A DNA stretch of 64,000 nt from Nissolia schottii (lineage: Eukaryota > Streptophyta > Magnoliopsida > Fabales > Fabaceae). The position numbers were made by a program, and so were the translations under genes. The notes under the pieces are model-generated. The model ran no database searches. It was not told the DNA's origin and worked only from the letters and a program-made list of their open reading frames with translations. Location of the stretch: contig QANU01113051.1 in assembly GCA_003254905.1 (NCBI GenBank), forward strand, positions 261,082-325,081, given 5' to 3'. Each line of letters opens with the position of its first letter. Position 1 is the first letter of the stretch. Positions 10,989 through 25,300 of this stretch are shown in pieces.

Positions 10989-13307
10989 ATGTACGGGCTT
11001 GCTGCTGTTGCTGCCGATTCCAACTCTTCTCGCACCGCCACTTGTTCCGCTGATAATCAAGGTTTATATGTGACGGACTAGCTAGTGTTAAATTTTTTCA
11101 TCTATATATTGATGATTGTTGAATCCTTCGTGTTCGGTTTGAAAATGGTTAACTAATCTGTCATTGATGTTAATCTAAGAGCTAATCGATTTTCGGCTAC
11201 ATTATCGCTTTTAATTTGTTCTGATACTGTTTGCCACGACGACAGGCGTGGCTATTAATTGTTCAGACTCAATGATCGTTCAGCTGCTTCATCTATTATA
11301 CTAATTTTTTCTTTTCTTTTCTTTCTATTTTATTAATTAATTTTTGTTAATAGGTGCGAGAGATGGATTGTATGAGAAACTGTGGATAGCATGCGCGGGG
11401 GGATCTGTTTATGTGCCCAGCACTGGCGAGAAGGTCCTCTACTTCCCTCAAGGCCACTTGGAACAAGTAATTTCATCATTTCGCCTTTCCTAATCTCTCT
11501 GCTTTGTTATTCTCAACTCTCTATGTATCTATCTATATGTAACGCCAACTTGGGAACTCCAAAAGTTGTCTAGTACCGGATAAATTAAACTAATCATTTA
11601 TACCATACATTTAGTTTCAACAAATCTTTAAATTTGCCTTAACATTATATAGACCGCGATCAAGTTCGTTTTTAAATTTGAAAAAAATAGTTAATTCGTT
11701 CTTAAATTGACATCCATGTATCAAGTTTATCTTGAGATTCTTGACGCCAAGCGGAAATGTCATGTACGGATATTAGTATTATGAGCAAATTTGTTATTTT
11801 TAAATTTTAAACATGATTTTAAAAGCTTATTCCTTAATTTTGTTAACAAGAACAAGCAAGGGGCTTTGCACGCTATTGAATTTGAGATACTAATTTTATT
11901 AATACTTTTTTAATAATTAAGCAGAATAAATGTTGCTTTGTATGATATTGAATTTGAGATGCTATTATTACATGCTTTTTTGTTTAATATTTCTTCGTGT
12001 TAAGTGCTAAAATGATGGTATTTTGATTAAATTAACGATGTTTCTAGATGGCGTTTGGCATAACATGGAATAAGAACCTTCATTGATGATATTGTTTCAA
12101 CTGCATCGAATTATCTAAAACCAAATAATGATAAGATATTTGCTTGGACTTAATTACATCAGTCACTCCACAATTCTTTAGAGGAAATTTTAAATACTTT
12201 AGGAATAATGAAAAAAAAATTATTTTGAGTTATTTGTTGTGATGCTTCATTAAAAAAAAAAGAAGAAGAAGAAATATTATCTAATATGAAATATTATTTG
12301 TATTTTTTTCATTAATAATTTTGTGGCATGTAGTTTGTTTTTCATTTTAATATATAGTGTCAATTAGTGTGAGGCGTAATTGCCTTCATTTCTGGAATGG
12401 TAGGCAACAATGAAAAACTTTCTTTGGGGTTAAGACTTTTACAGTGTTTTCTTGTAAAAAAAATACTTAAATATAGGTTGTTTTTAAAGTTTACAATTCT
12501 ATGATTTTGGGTGCTGCCGATTTCAGGAAAAAGAAGAAAAAAAATATAAAACAGGTAGTGGCAATGAGAGTGCCAACTTTGTCACGCCCTAACTTAGGGT
12601 AATGACTAGCATGCAAGGGACTAGTACTCTTACGGAAGTCTCTGAAATGTTTTTCATAAAAACATGCACTTTAACTTTAATTAAAACAAATAAAGTTTTC
12701 TTTTTCTGAATAAACATGAACTCTTTTATATAAAACATAAATATATATGATAAAATACGCGACTGGTCCGAGGATCCTACTTGTATACAATTGGAGCTCT
12801 CTAAACATAACTCCGATTACAAAATAAAAATAAACTAACAATTCTTATATATAGTTTCACCTCAAGGTGAACGGCTGACTCTGGGATTTTGAAGTTGCTT
12901 CATAACTTGTAACGGGAGGGGGAGGCGAGGGGTTAGATTTCTAGGGAGAGTCTCAACGAGAGCCATCTGCATGGCGACATGGGACACTTCAAAAAGCACA
13001 TGATGTAACACCCTAGTTAACTGTTTACGCTTACGTCGCAAAAAAATGCTCACTAGGTTGTTATCTGCTTTGGTTGAGGTTACTTTTAGCCCCTAGTTTT
13101 ACACTTGAAAATATTGGACCGTTACGAAAACTTTTCCTTCTGCTTTATTATTCTGTAAATTATGAGATGTTCGTAGTACAAAGGAAACGTATATATACCA
13201 ACAGTCACGTCTCAAGGACCTAAGCGAGGAATAGTTCAACACATGATATAAACATAAGTATCAGTACATGGTCCAGCAGCTCTTTACACACAGATAAATA
13301 TAGATAT

Positions 13308-13349
<42 letters not shown>

Positions 13350-16300
13350 GTTACAGAATTTACATGAGAGCTGAGGGCTTGTCTAGTGTAACACCCTAGG
13401 TTAGCAACTTATGCTTAAGTCATAATTTGCGTCTGCTAGGTTGTTATTTGCTGTGTGGGAGTACTGATAGTCCCTACTTTACTTTGGAAAATAATTAAGT
13501 TAACTGAAAATAAGGACTCATTTTTTTTCTTTTTCTTAAACATAAAATATTATTATACGTCAAACTAAAGCCATGCGTGTGGACTATTGTGAGTCCAGTA
13601 TAATCGTATCACAGATAAAGGCGTGTGTCGTCTGTCATACCTGTACACAAGGTTATCAAACTCGAGAGTTTAAGTAAACTAGTGCAGTCTCAGCAAACTC
13701 GGATCGTAAACTCGACTCGTAAACTCGTATGAGTTTACATACGTAAAAAAAATATGTTATAAGCAATATAATTAGGAACTAAACTTAATTAAATAATGTA
13801 TTTATAATTGAAATTGAATAATGTTAACTTTAAATTAAATTAATGAAAGACATATCACAAAATACACCTTAATGCATGACACTTAGTGGTTATGTCATAC
13901 TTTATTCAGTATATGTATTATTTTATAGTTCAATAAAACATAGCTCAATTATGATAAATATATGAAATTAACAAAATAAACTCAATATACATTATCTAAT
14001 ATAAACAAANNNNNNNNNNNNNNNNNNNNNNNNNNNNNNNNNNNNNNNNNNNNNNNNNNNNNNNNNNNNNNNNNNNNNNNNNNNNNNNNNNNNNNNNNNN
14101 NNNNNNNNNNNNNNNNNNNNNNNNNNNNNNNNNNNNNNNNNNNNNNNNNNNNNNNNNNNNNNNNNNNNNNNNNNNNNNNNNNNNNNNNNNNNNNNNNNNN
14201 NNNNNNNNNNNNNNNNNNNNNNNNNNNNNNNNNNNNNNNNNNNNNNNNNNNNNNNNNNNNNNNNNNNNNNNNNNNNNNNNNNNNNNNNNNNNNNNNNNNN
14301 NNNNNNNNNNNNNNNNNNNNNNNNNNNNNNNNNNNNNNNNNNNNNNNNNNNNNNNNNNNNNNNNNNNNNNNNNNNNNNNNNNNNNNNNNNNNNNNNNNNN
14401 NNNNNNNNNNNNNNNNNNNNNNNNNNNNNNNNNNNNNNNNNNNNNNNNNNNNNNNNNNNNNNNNNNNNNNNNNNNNNNNNNNNNNNNNNNNNNNNNNNNN
14501 NNNNNNNNNNNNNNNNNNNNNNNNNNNNNNNNNNNNNNNNNNNNNNNNNNNNNNNNNNNNNNNNNNNNNNNNNNNNNNNNNNNNNNNNNNNNNNNNNNNN
14601 NNNNNNNNNNNNNNNNNNNNNNNNNNNNNNNNNNNNNNNNNNNNNNNNNNNNNNNNNNNNNNNNNNNNNNNNNNNNNNNNNNNNNNNNNNNNNNNNNNNN
14701 NNNNNNNNNNNNNNNNNNNNNNNNNNNNNNNNNNNNNNNNNNNNNNNNNNNNNNNNNTTCCTTATGAGCCTGCTCTTGTGCACTATGCATGAACTTTAAC
14801 AATTTAAGTATCTGGTACCATATACTTTCTTTCTCTTACGCATACCGATTCACCCGGGTTAGCGTCTTCTCATTCATCATATCTCATTATCATATGCACT
14901 TTATCTTTCTGTACTGTTCTGGTTCTTACGTTCATCGTTATCTTCATTCATTAATCTTGGGCATAGCATAGTCTCTAGTGGTCTATCCTCATGATGCATG
15001 CACAACTAGATATTCATAGACTTGTTCACTGCACCTTTCGGTGGCTCATAGTAAAAACACATGCCATTATAAACTTACTGCATAGACTTCTTCGTGCTAA
15101 GTACTTGTTGGGATATGGTGGACCTCGGAAACCCTTCTTTGGAAACCACTCTTAGCGTCAGGGGACCTCCGCAGAACCCACTAGGTCACTCTAGGGGATC
15201 TCTCGGCGTCAGGGGATCTCCGCGGAACCCGCTTGGCACCGCTGCTGACGCTATCCAGAACTGCAGGAACCCGCTCAGCCGCTCTAGGGTTCCTCCGCGG
15301 AACCCCAGCGGTCACCACTACTAGTACTCACTCGGTCTACTATCCAGGGAGTCACTCATCACTCCGAAGAATCTCTGCGGAAACCACTCAGCACCATTCC
15401 TAGTGCCCACTCAACACTCTTCACGTGATCCTCTCAGCTCTCCAGGGATCCTCCGCGGAACCCTCTCAACACCGTTTCTGGTGCACACTCAGCAACTCCA
15501 TGTAACCTCCTCAACTCTTGGGGATCCTCCGCGGAACCCAACTTAGAACTACCTAAGAGTCCACTTAGCCACTCTAGGGCCCCTCCGCGGAACCCTACTC
15601 CATCACCACTACTGGTGCTCGCTCGGTCAACTCCCCAGGGACCACTCGGTACTCTAGGATCCTCCGCAGATCCCTACTCAGAACCATTCCTGGTGCAACT
15701 CAACAATTCTCCACGTAACCCCTCAGTACTCTGGGATCCTCCGCGGAACCCATCCAGCGCCACTACTGACACCCGCTCTTCAACTCTCTAGTCTCCTCTC
15801 AGACCCTATCCGCGGATCACTCGGCGCTTACCTCCTGGCTTATTTTCTCTCGTTCCCTTACATTCATCCCAAGTTCATACCACATATTCCAACAGTACCC
15901 GAGCAACAACATGGACGTTCAAGATTCATGAAATAGCGTGAATGTATCCAGCATACAACAACAATATTTATCCTCATAACATTTCTAACCTTTTCTTACT
16001 CAAAACACACACATATAAACATGCAATAAACATCCCATAGACAGGGGTGATGATACTACCCACCTGTAGAATGCTTGGTGGTGGTGGTGGTGGTGGTGAA
16101 GTTTGAAGTGAAGTTCACAAGCCTTGTTGCCTCCCAAAGCTTGAGCTTCCTTTCTTCAAGGTGAGAACCTTGCACAATGAAGAGAATGATGTTGTTCCTC
16201 TTGGTAGTGGGTGTAAGAAAATGAAACTAAGATGAAGAGACTTGAGGGCTGTGATTTTCGGTTTTGTGGGAAGTGGAAGGAGAAGGAAATGTGCTTGAAC

Positions 16301-19300
16301 TCTTGAAGGTTTGGTGGTGTGTTTGAAGAATGTGAGAAAAGCAAATGTCTCTTGGGGCTTTGGGGAGAGCTCTCGATTTTGAGGGCTGATGGTGAGGGAG
16401 ATTACTTGGTTTTTGGGTTTAATAAATGTGGTGAACAGTAGGAGGTATGGGCATAAGTATGGTGCATGATGTGATTAGGCTTTGAAGTGTAAGAAAGCAT
16501 GGTGATGGGAAAATGTGGAAGCATGATTTAAGGGATGATTTTTGTCCCAAAAATCTCTNAGGAGAAGGAAATGTGCTTGAACTCTTGGAGGTTTGGTGGT
16601 GTGTTTGAAGAATGTGAGAAAAGCAAATGTCTCTTGGGGCTTTGGGGAGAGCTCTCGGTTTTGAGGGCTGATGGTGAGGGAGATTACTTGGTTTTTGGGT
16701 TTAATAAATGTGGTGAATAGTGGGAGGTATGGGCATAAGTATAGTGCATGATGTGATTAGGCTTTGAAGTGTAAGAAAGCATGGTGATGGGAAAATGTGG
16801 AAGCATGATTTAAGGGATGATTTTTGTCCCAAAAATATCTTCAAAAACCGCGCAGCCCTTCTCCTTGCAGCTGCTGAAATTTTATTTTTTCCAGTTCCGG
16901 TTCGCTCATGTTTTATCGCTCGCAGTGTCGGTACGTCGCGCACGGTCGTCTGAAAAATATTTCGTTTATACCGTCGTGATCCTCTAACCCTCCCCTACTT
17001 AAGAGTATTAATATTTAAGGATGTTTGTGAATTTTTCTCCGGAAGAGTATTTTCACAGCCACCCTTTTCGCGTTAGAAAATTTTGTCGACGAACAGCAGT
17101 AGTTTGGTTGTCGGCCGGACCTCGTATCGCGACGCATCTTACTTCCTAGGAATATTCTACTTGATAATTTCCCATTTTAATTCTCTAAGCATGATTAGAA
17201 AATTAATTTAATAATTATGTGTATGATTATTTTTCTAAGAAAATTCGGGATGTTACATCTAGCCCCTCAAGCTAGTAACTAAATACAAATCATAAGAAAT
17301 CGTCCTTCAGCTTTCATGAAATCTATGGACGCCACGACCTCCCATTGTCCTGTGCTGCTTACACCATTCCAATGTCCTCGTCGAGCTTACCTAGAACCAT
17401 AAAGGAACGGGTGTGAGAACTCTGCGTTCTCAGTAGGCAAACCTTAGTCCTCACTGATCGTTTTACTCTCAATTATGATTCCGCCGCTCAAGGGTCTCTA
17501 GATGTCACAGTTATACTATGTTCCTACTAGTTCTTAATATTCAACCTAGTCCTGAGCAGCAACTTACATTACTAAGTGATCAGGGGATCTAATCTTGCTT
17601 TACTTACTTCTAGGTAATCGCGCTTTCTATTCCTGACCGTCACATACTCGCGTAACCTAACTATAGACACTCGTACACTTACCACGCACACACACAATCA
17701 TTCATCACATATCTCATGCATGAAGGGATCTGGACTCTCTTACGCGCCCTATGGCTGCGTCCTTCTTTTTACCATATGTCCTCCTCCCTTGTAGATGTGG
17801 CCATACATCTACAACCTGCTTCGTGTTTCCGTATCGTGTCGACCAGGTAGCGCTTAACCTGAGTGGTAGCTAACCACGGATGCACGATGTCACCAATTAA
17901 TCGGGCAACGATAGGGAATAACCATCCAACTGCTGGGATGACGAGGGGTCAGCCCTGTGACTCGACCTGGAGTTGGACTCGTACATTCATACATAAATAC
18001 ATTATCTTACTGTGGATCCACATAAGATCAGGCCTATGCCTGGTTTATCTTTTAAAATCACGTCAAGCCTGTGCCTGTGTTAAATCTTTAACCAATTCAT
18101 CTTACTGGACTGATGAGGGTCTTGTCCATTGGACGTGCCAAGAGATAAGACACATTCTAATCATATACATAACTACCTTTTTCCTTTGAGTACACCGGAA
18201 TTACTAGGACCGGTACCTCTTTTTCCTAAGTTCAATTATGTTTTTCAAGTTATTTAGGTGATGACCCTCTAGTTATCTATAGTCGTCCTACCTTACCTAA
18301 TGACGGCTGGGTCCTCATGATGCATAATGATAAACATTTATAAAACATAACAGTAATCATAGTCTGAAACTACGATGTATCAGTGCTTTTCTAAAAACGT
18401 CCACTTTCTGTCAGAATTTAGTTATCAAAAACCGGAAAGGTCCAAGACCTTACCCCCAAGATTTTTGATAGCTCTAAGATCATTTTTCATGCTTAGAAAC
18501 TCAAATTTAAATCCCAACTTCACAAAATTACTGTTTTGCCCTTTTCCAAAACTACTATTTTGCCCCCGTAAATGTCATGTTTTCTTTGGAATTTTAGTTC
18601 TCAAAAACTCGATGGACTCAATACCTAATCTTAAGGTTTTTGATAGTTCTAAACCCATATTTTTTGAAAATCAACCCAGTTTTTCAGTTTAAAACTCAAA
18701 ATTTCCGTTTTGCCCTTGTATGCTCGAAAACACCGTTTTCTGTCTGTTTGTTAAGAAATTCGTCAAGGACTCCAAAATCATGAAACTTGACATCCCCACT
18801 CAATTTTTGGTGTAGAACTCAAAAATAACATTGGTTTTTCATGAAGATATTCCCAGCATATAGTTCCTTTCAAAACGTGATATATGCCTATATCCGTCTT
18901 AGGTTTTCCTAAATTCTGACAAAATCACAAATAACACTAGCAGATCCAGACAAACATCAACAACACATATATATAATCATGGTCACATACAACATCCTAA
19001 CATCATGTATCATCTAACAAAAACCACATAGACAGTGGATAAGTCATTTTACCCACTTGATGAAATCCTGTCGCGGTTCTGATGCTTTTTGCAGACTCTT
19101 GCCTTGCTAAGTTGTCCTAAGCTCTTCCTAGGCTAGATTTCTCCAAGCTTTCTCTAAGAATTTAAGAGAGATTTTGGTGGGTTAATGTTAGAGAATCTCT
19201 GAAGAATCTTGGCTGGGTTTATGCAGGAAAGTTTCAGGGTTTGCGGTTTAGCAGGATAACGGCTAGGTGTGGAATTGGATAGAGTTTTGGCAAAGTTTCC

Positions 19301-22300
19301 TTTTCTTTCTCCAAAATTTCGGTCCTAGGGCGGGTATTTATAGGCCTTTGGCTGAATTTCACTTTTCAAAAATGTCCTTGGTCAATTTTACCATTTTACC
19401 CCTTTTATTACCTAAGCCATGACATCATGGTGCGTAGTCACCATGATGGTTCATAGCTTTGAATGTTGACTTGGGCACATGGAAGCCTTCTTGGCCGTGC
19501 AACCATATTGTGTATTGGCCAAAACTTGTGGCCAAGAATTAAAGGTCACACACAGATCAATTTTGATCAGGTTTTGTCGTTCCTGGTTTCGGTACTTCGC
19601 GTATGGTTATTCTAAAAATATTCTGATCACGTCCTTGTGATCTCCTAAATTCTAAGAAATAATTTAGGTTGGTCTAAGGTATTTGTGAACTTTCTTTTGT
19701 AGCCGTATATTTTACAGATATCTTAGACACGCGATTGAACCAGGGTGACCGAAAGGATTTATTCTAGTGTCTGCAAAATGTTATGAAAATGACCAGAATT
19801 ACTTCTACAGACACTTTTAACCTAAGAGTTCATGGTTCTAATGGTTTAACCTACAATGAGAATTTTTAGGCATTTAACGAGCGAGATTTTTGCTAAGAAA
19901 AAAGCGGGATGTTACACATGAAATACAAATGCAATACATAATATGTATAACAAACATAAAATATTTCTATAATAATAACTAATACATAAAAACATTTGAA
20001 ATCATAATCAGTTAGGGAGTTATCTCGATAGACAATCCAAGCATTACGGTTTACGCATTATCCTGGACGCACTAGCCAAGTACCTAGACTGCGACAGTTG
20101 GGGTTACACTGGGGTTACACTGCCCGAGTCCATAGATTCTTGATAATTAGTCTTGGGGCACTACCCAAGTAACTAGGTCACGACAGTTGGGGAATACACT
20201 GCCCTAGTCCATAGATTCCTAGTAGTTAGTCCTAATCTACATGATACATGACACTGAGCACCACGGTTTGCAATGTCCTGGCTTTACGGTCGTCCTAAAT
20301 CTATATGAATATTATTCTACTTTACAATCGTATATGGTATATTGACTGTCGCTGACTTACAGTTTTATCCTAGATATTCTCCCATTCAAACAGTTTTAAA
20401 TACATAACATGATAACTTAATCCTTTAACTAATACTGATAGTATAACATGACTTAATATCTATATAAGTGTTTTATATTGGAAAAATAAAAGTAGACTAA
20501 GATTTCATGCTTAGGGAGGTTCCCACGTGCATCATAATACCAAGTTTTGTCCTTAGCTAAAACCTTTCCTTAATATAAGTCTTCTCCCACTAAAATCTAA
20601 TGTCTGAATAAATCATGCTGGTGTTGCCCCCAACGAGGGAAGGCAGCACGCGTGCACGGCGACAGACTCCATTCTAGCCAACCAAAATACTCAAGGGCAC
20701 ACGCCAAAAATCAGCTTGTGCCCACCATCGCGTGCATTGCTTTCGATCACTAACGAATAGGATTAGGATTATCAACGATGGATTCTCGTAGTGCTTTCGA
20801 TCCTAATGATGCTTTCTGCTTAACCATTATCTTTTATTAAGGGTTTAACTGAATAGTATGAGTATCTATATCATTTAATGCTAATCAAACACACACAATA
20901 TGAATATATTTAATGCAATAAATGTGGTCCCATGTAGTTCTAAACAATAGTTTCATGGTTTTCTAAAAATAGATTCGTAAATATCTATTTCATAAATAAA
21001 GATTTTCTAAATAAATAATTATGAGTGAATATCTAACTAAATAAAAGAATAACTAACTTCATAAATACGTAATTAAAATAATAAATTTCACCTCCTAGGA
21101 TTTTATAAAATATGCATAAATAAAATAAAAATAAAATAAATAAATAACTTTTAAAAACAATTGCATGGTCTAAAATAGACCGTGAAGAAAGTCACTCACC
21201 TTAACATGACTGACTGCTAAGGGCAGCATTTTCCCACGAATGGAAGACGAGAGGGAGAAAAGAATAAAATATAACAGGAGCTAAAAGTCTCACAAAAGTG
21301 TGATCTCTCAAGCTCTTAGAATGAATTAGCATATTTAAACACTCACGGAAAGCCTCTATATATAGAGGGAGTAGGAGACCTCATTCTATAGATGCAAACG
21401 ATGTGAGACTAATTCTCGCACTCTTCTTGCACGAGACAACCTTGTGTGAACATCATCTCGCATGAGGTGAGCTCCAAAAATCACTTTTGCTCTCCCGCGA
21501 CATCTCTCGCGCAAGACATGTTCTAAAACTAGCATCTTGAGCGAGATGCTCCCTGCGTCTTGCGTGAAACGTCCTTCTCTCTCTCTTTTTTATTCTTCTC
21601 TAAGGGTCACCACACCCAAAATCATATACTTGTAAATTTTTTACCCAATCCATTTTTTGGTTTCTTTGTTCAGCTGGCCCATTTTTTTTTAAAAAAAAAA
21701 TCCACTTTCTTTTACTTGGAAAACTTAAAGTGTCTCATTTTTCAATTATCCCTTTCATCTTTTTATTATTTTTTTATAAATTAAAAGTTTAGTAAAAGGG
21801 GAAGGTTATTGTCTTTTTCTTTTTTCTTATTCGCCCGGCAAAAAATTCAAGACCTTCTTCTTGTCATGTTTTTCAATATTTTCAATTGAGCGAACCATAT
21901 TTTCAATTCTTATGCTTACCACATTGTTTAAAGAAAAAACACTCATTTTATGTGAATCTCTATCTACATTAACATCACATAACAGTGGTTTTCCCTTTTT
22001 TCTCTGAACTGTGTTACGGAGTCCTAAGTTGTGTCATACATTAAACAGTTATTTGTGTTAACCAGAAGGGAAAAAAAAAAACTAAAATAGAAAACGGGTA
22101 CTTGTTTACTTGATCTGATTTTGTAATTTATGCATACAAAGCCCATATTTTGTCTAATCCCACCATTTCATGGTCTATTGATTGGGATCTGGAATATAGG
22201 TTGCTGCATTTGTTCAGCATCAGCAAGATGGTCACGTGGATATTCCTGTATATAATCTTCCTTCTAAGATCCTCTGCAGGGTTATGTCTGTTCAGTTAAA

Positions 22301-25300
22301 GGTAGCGTCATTTAATTTCTACACAGGTCGTTTTTCACTAAAATCTGTTATATACATATTGGAATTAACCTACTTATTTGGGTTTACAGGCCGAAGCTAA
22401 CACAGACGAAGTTTTTGCTCAAGTTACTTTAATTCCAGAGCCCAATGTTAGCTACTTTCACCTCTAATATTGAATTAGTATGCTATAGAGTTTGATCCTG
22501 AAGAATGGAATTAATATCAATAAGATTTTGTGTATATATGAACATGGTAATGCATTAATGCTTTGCTGTGGATTTTTGCAGCAAGATGAACTTAATTCTG
22601 AGGGCTCAGAGAGTGATCAGATACCCAGCAGCAGAAGTGCTGCCTACTCCTTTAGCAAGATACTCACTCCATCAGACACAAGTACACATGGTGGATTCTC
22701 TATTCCGAAGCGACATGCCGATGAATGCTTCCCTCCTCTGGTTGTAAATCTTTGTCTTGAATTATGCCAATCTAAACAACCTTTCTAGTTTACAGAATTC
22801 AAAGCTGTTCTTGCTTGTGGCCTTTCACAATGTCACTGCATTTTTTCCAATTTCAATTTCATAAAGAAACGAATTTCTGATGTTAACAAGTGGATCGCAC
22901 TAAAGAAAGCATTAACATGGATTTTGTTGGTTTGGTTGTCAATATTCTTGTTCCGTTTAAATTTTCATCAAACTTTTGTCAGTTGTTTCTGGCCAGAGTT
23001 GGGCTTATTTCATGCCTTCTGATGTTACAGGACATGTCTCTTCAACCACCAACACAAGAGCTGGTTGCAAAAGACTTGCATGGGTTTGAATGGCACTTTC
23101 GGCATATATATCGTGGTTAGCTTAAGTTATTTTATGGCAGTCATTACTGATCCAGTTGCATCAATGTAGCCATTGCTATTTAGGATCCTTTTAATTGTAA
23201 TCACTCCATGACATTGCATTTGTTGCACGAGTTATGATCCTTTTTTCTCCATCAGTGATGAAAATAGTTAGTAGGGGGAGGATTTCATGTTTTTTTTCTA
23301 GCGAGAAATGCTCTTTTAAGAATCATTAGTTGATTTTTGAGTTGGATATGCAGGTCAGCCAAAAAGACACTTGCTTACTAGCGGTTGGAACACATTTTTG
23401 AACTCAAAAAAGCTTGCTGCTGGAGATACATGCATTTTCCTTAGGTTTCCTCTATCTCTGTCTCTTCCTTCACTCCCTCTTCCCAAATTCTGTTTGTTTG
23501 CGCTCCAAACACAAACTCTGGTTGCATTTGAAACATCATGTTAAGTGCAGTATTCATGTCATTGCAGTGGAGAAAATGGAGAAGTTCGTATTGGGATTCG
23601 TCGCGCAATGAAACAGAATAACAGTGCATCAACATCTACATCTCTGATATCAGGTCGTAGCATGCAAATGGGAATCTTGGCTAGTGCTTCCCATGCTGTT
23701 GCCACAGGATCCATGTTCACTGTCTACTACCGCCCTTGGTGAGTTGTTCAGGATTTTATCGGATAGAAAAATTCAAATGAACAAATCCAATTTTCTTTGT
23801 ATTTCAATATGTATATAGCTAGCACATGCATTATCCATAACTTTTAGAAAGATCTGTTACACATTTTTTGCAGGTCGAATCCCTTTGAATTCATTATTCC
23901 TCTGCAACACTACATCAAGTCAACTAAAGTGGACTATTCAATTGGAATGAGAATTCAGACGCTGCTTGAAGTTGAAGAATCTACAAGAAGGTGATGATGT
24001 TACAGTTTCGATGAGTCATGAATGGTTTATTTTGCTCTGCCTTATCCCTAATAAAAAAAGAACAATTGTTTATGATGAATTGCCAAGTTGGTGATTATGG
24101 GATCTACAAGGAAACGATGTGTAACCAGGGTGTTTTTGCCTTTTTGTTTGAGTATCCAGATATGCGGGTGCGATAACCTGTGTCGAAGATATTGATGGCA
24201 TTAAGTGGCCTGGTTCAGAATGGAGATGTCTCAAGGTAAATCAGATCCTTTCCAATTCCTTAAAATTTAGTTCCTTGAGAAGTTATAATATCTTTCTGTT
24301 TTGTTTTGCCCTGATTCAATTTAATCTGTATCTCCTCTTAGGTGCATTGGGATGCCATAGTAGATACGTATATGCACCCTGAAAGGGTATGCCCTTGGTG
24401 GATTGAGCCTTTGGACTTTGCCAATCAGAAACACATTCCTATTCTCCCCTCACCTAAGAGGGCACGAGTACTGAACCTGCCATTGCCTGGATTGGGTGAC
24501 TTTGCCAAGGATGGTCAGTTCCTATACGCTCATTTCTCTAATTTAATTTACCTCTGACATTCTTCGGATTTAAGGAAGCTACAAAATGCTATGTTATAAC
24601 TTCTCGTGTTTGTGACAATATCTGATTGACTAGTTGAATTCTCTTGTTATCAGACATAGTTCAGAATTTGCTCAATTCAGCCAAGCCTGCATCTCAGAGA
24701 GTGGAAAGGGACTTACAAGATCAAGATTACAATGACATAGCTTCTCCACAGCCTGCGCTAAAACGACCATCGTTAACCGATGCACTCTCCCCATCAAAGA
24801 TGATCTGTGACTCCAAGTTCCCGATGGACAGTCAGCTTTGCTTTTTCGCGCAACAAGACCCTCTCCACCAATCTACTGGCAGCTCAATTTCATTTCAACT
24901 TGAAGACCTATCAACTTCAAGTTCCAATGTGAACTGCACTGGTTCTGAATCCCAAGGATGGCCTTCTTCTGAATCTAGAGATGAAAATGATGTTCCTTTT
25001 CGCCAACCTGGCAGTCATAGTACATACAAACTCTTCGGGGTTAGCTTAATTGATAGCCAACCGGAGCTCCCTTCACAACAATTTTCTGCTGCTTATAGCA
25101 GGATTCCAAGTGCCCTTTCTATTCCTCCAATGTATGCAACTATCAGGGCTACAAAACCATATGGAAGTGTTTCAGGTGTTACATCAGAGAAAATATGCAA
25201 GAAGTGCCGCTCTGTTAATAGGAGTTGCACAAAGGTACTCTATGCATTCACAATTTCACCATAGGTTATTTGATTATATTGAATATTATAAAATGTTTCT

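Larger units (their letters stand above)
13387..17257. mobile_element. LTR-type fossil C, nested in B
   Basis: Begins TGTAACACCCTAGG and ends TTCGGGATGTTACA, with the 5-bp direct repeat TCTAG at 13382-13386 and 17258-17262. Its first 100 bp resemble the start of element B, so the two belong to related families. It holds the 748-base N run (14010-14757), a GC-rich tandem array (about 15094-15800) and a 281-bp suspect duplication. No gag-pol is visible outside the N run. It is the youngest layer of the nest. Confidence 0.8.
13004..19916. mobile_element. LTR-type fossil B, nested in A
   Basis: Begins TGTAACACCCTAG and ends GCGGGATGTTACA, with complementary TG...CA ends. The 5-bp direct repeat CATGA sits at 12999-13003 and 19917-19921, exactly at the edges. 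Without the element inserted into it, B is about 3.0 kb. No gag-pol is visible, so a long solo LTR or a non-autonomous element is the likely identity. The intact target duplication shows that the ends are complete. Confidence 0.8.
12580..21560. mobile_element. LTR-type fossil family A, copy 2 (outermost of the nest)
   Basis: Starts TGTCACGCCCTAAC at 12580 and resumes after element B at 19917. The right-hand part (19917 to about 21560) aligns with the outer parts of the copy at 1396-6443. It contains an internal roughly 115-bp near-duplication (CGACAGTTGGGG landmarks at about 20092-20195). The right boundary was not resolved. No gag-pol reading frames are seen; most likely a solo LTR or fragment. 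It lies in ARF intron 2 and is the oldest layer of the nest. Confidence 0.6.

Noticed and set aside
13992-14802. Two long minus-strand ORFs of about 265 residues
   Set aside because: They run across the 748-base N gap and contain almost no real sequence.
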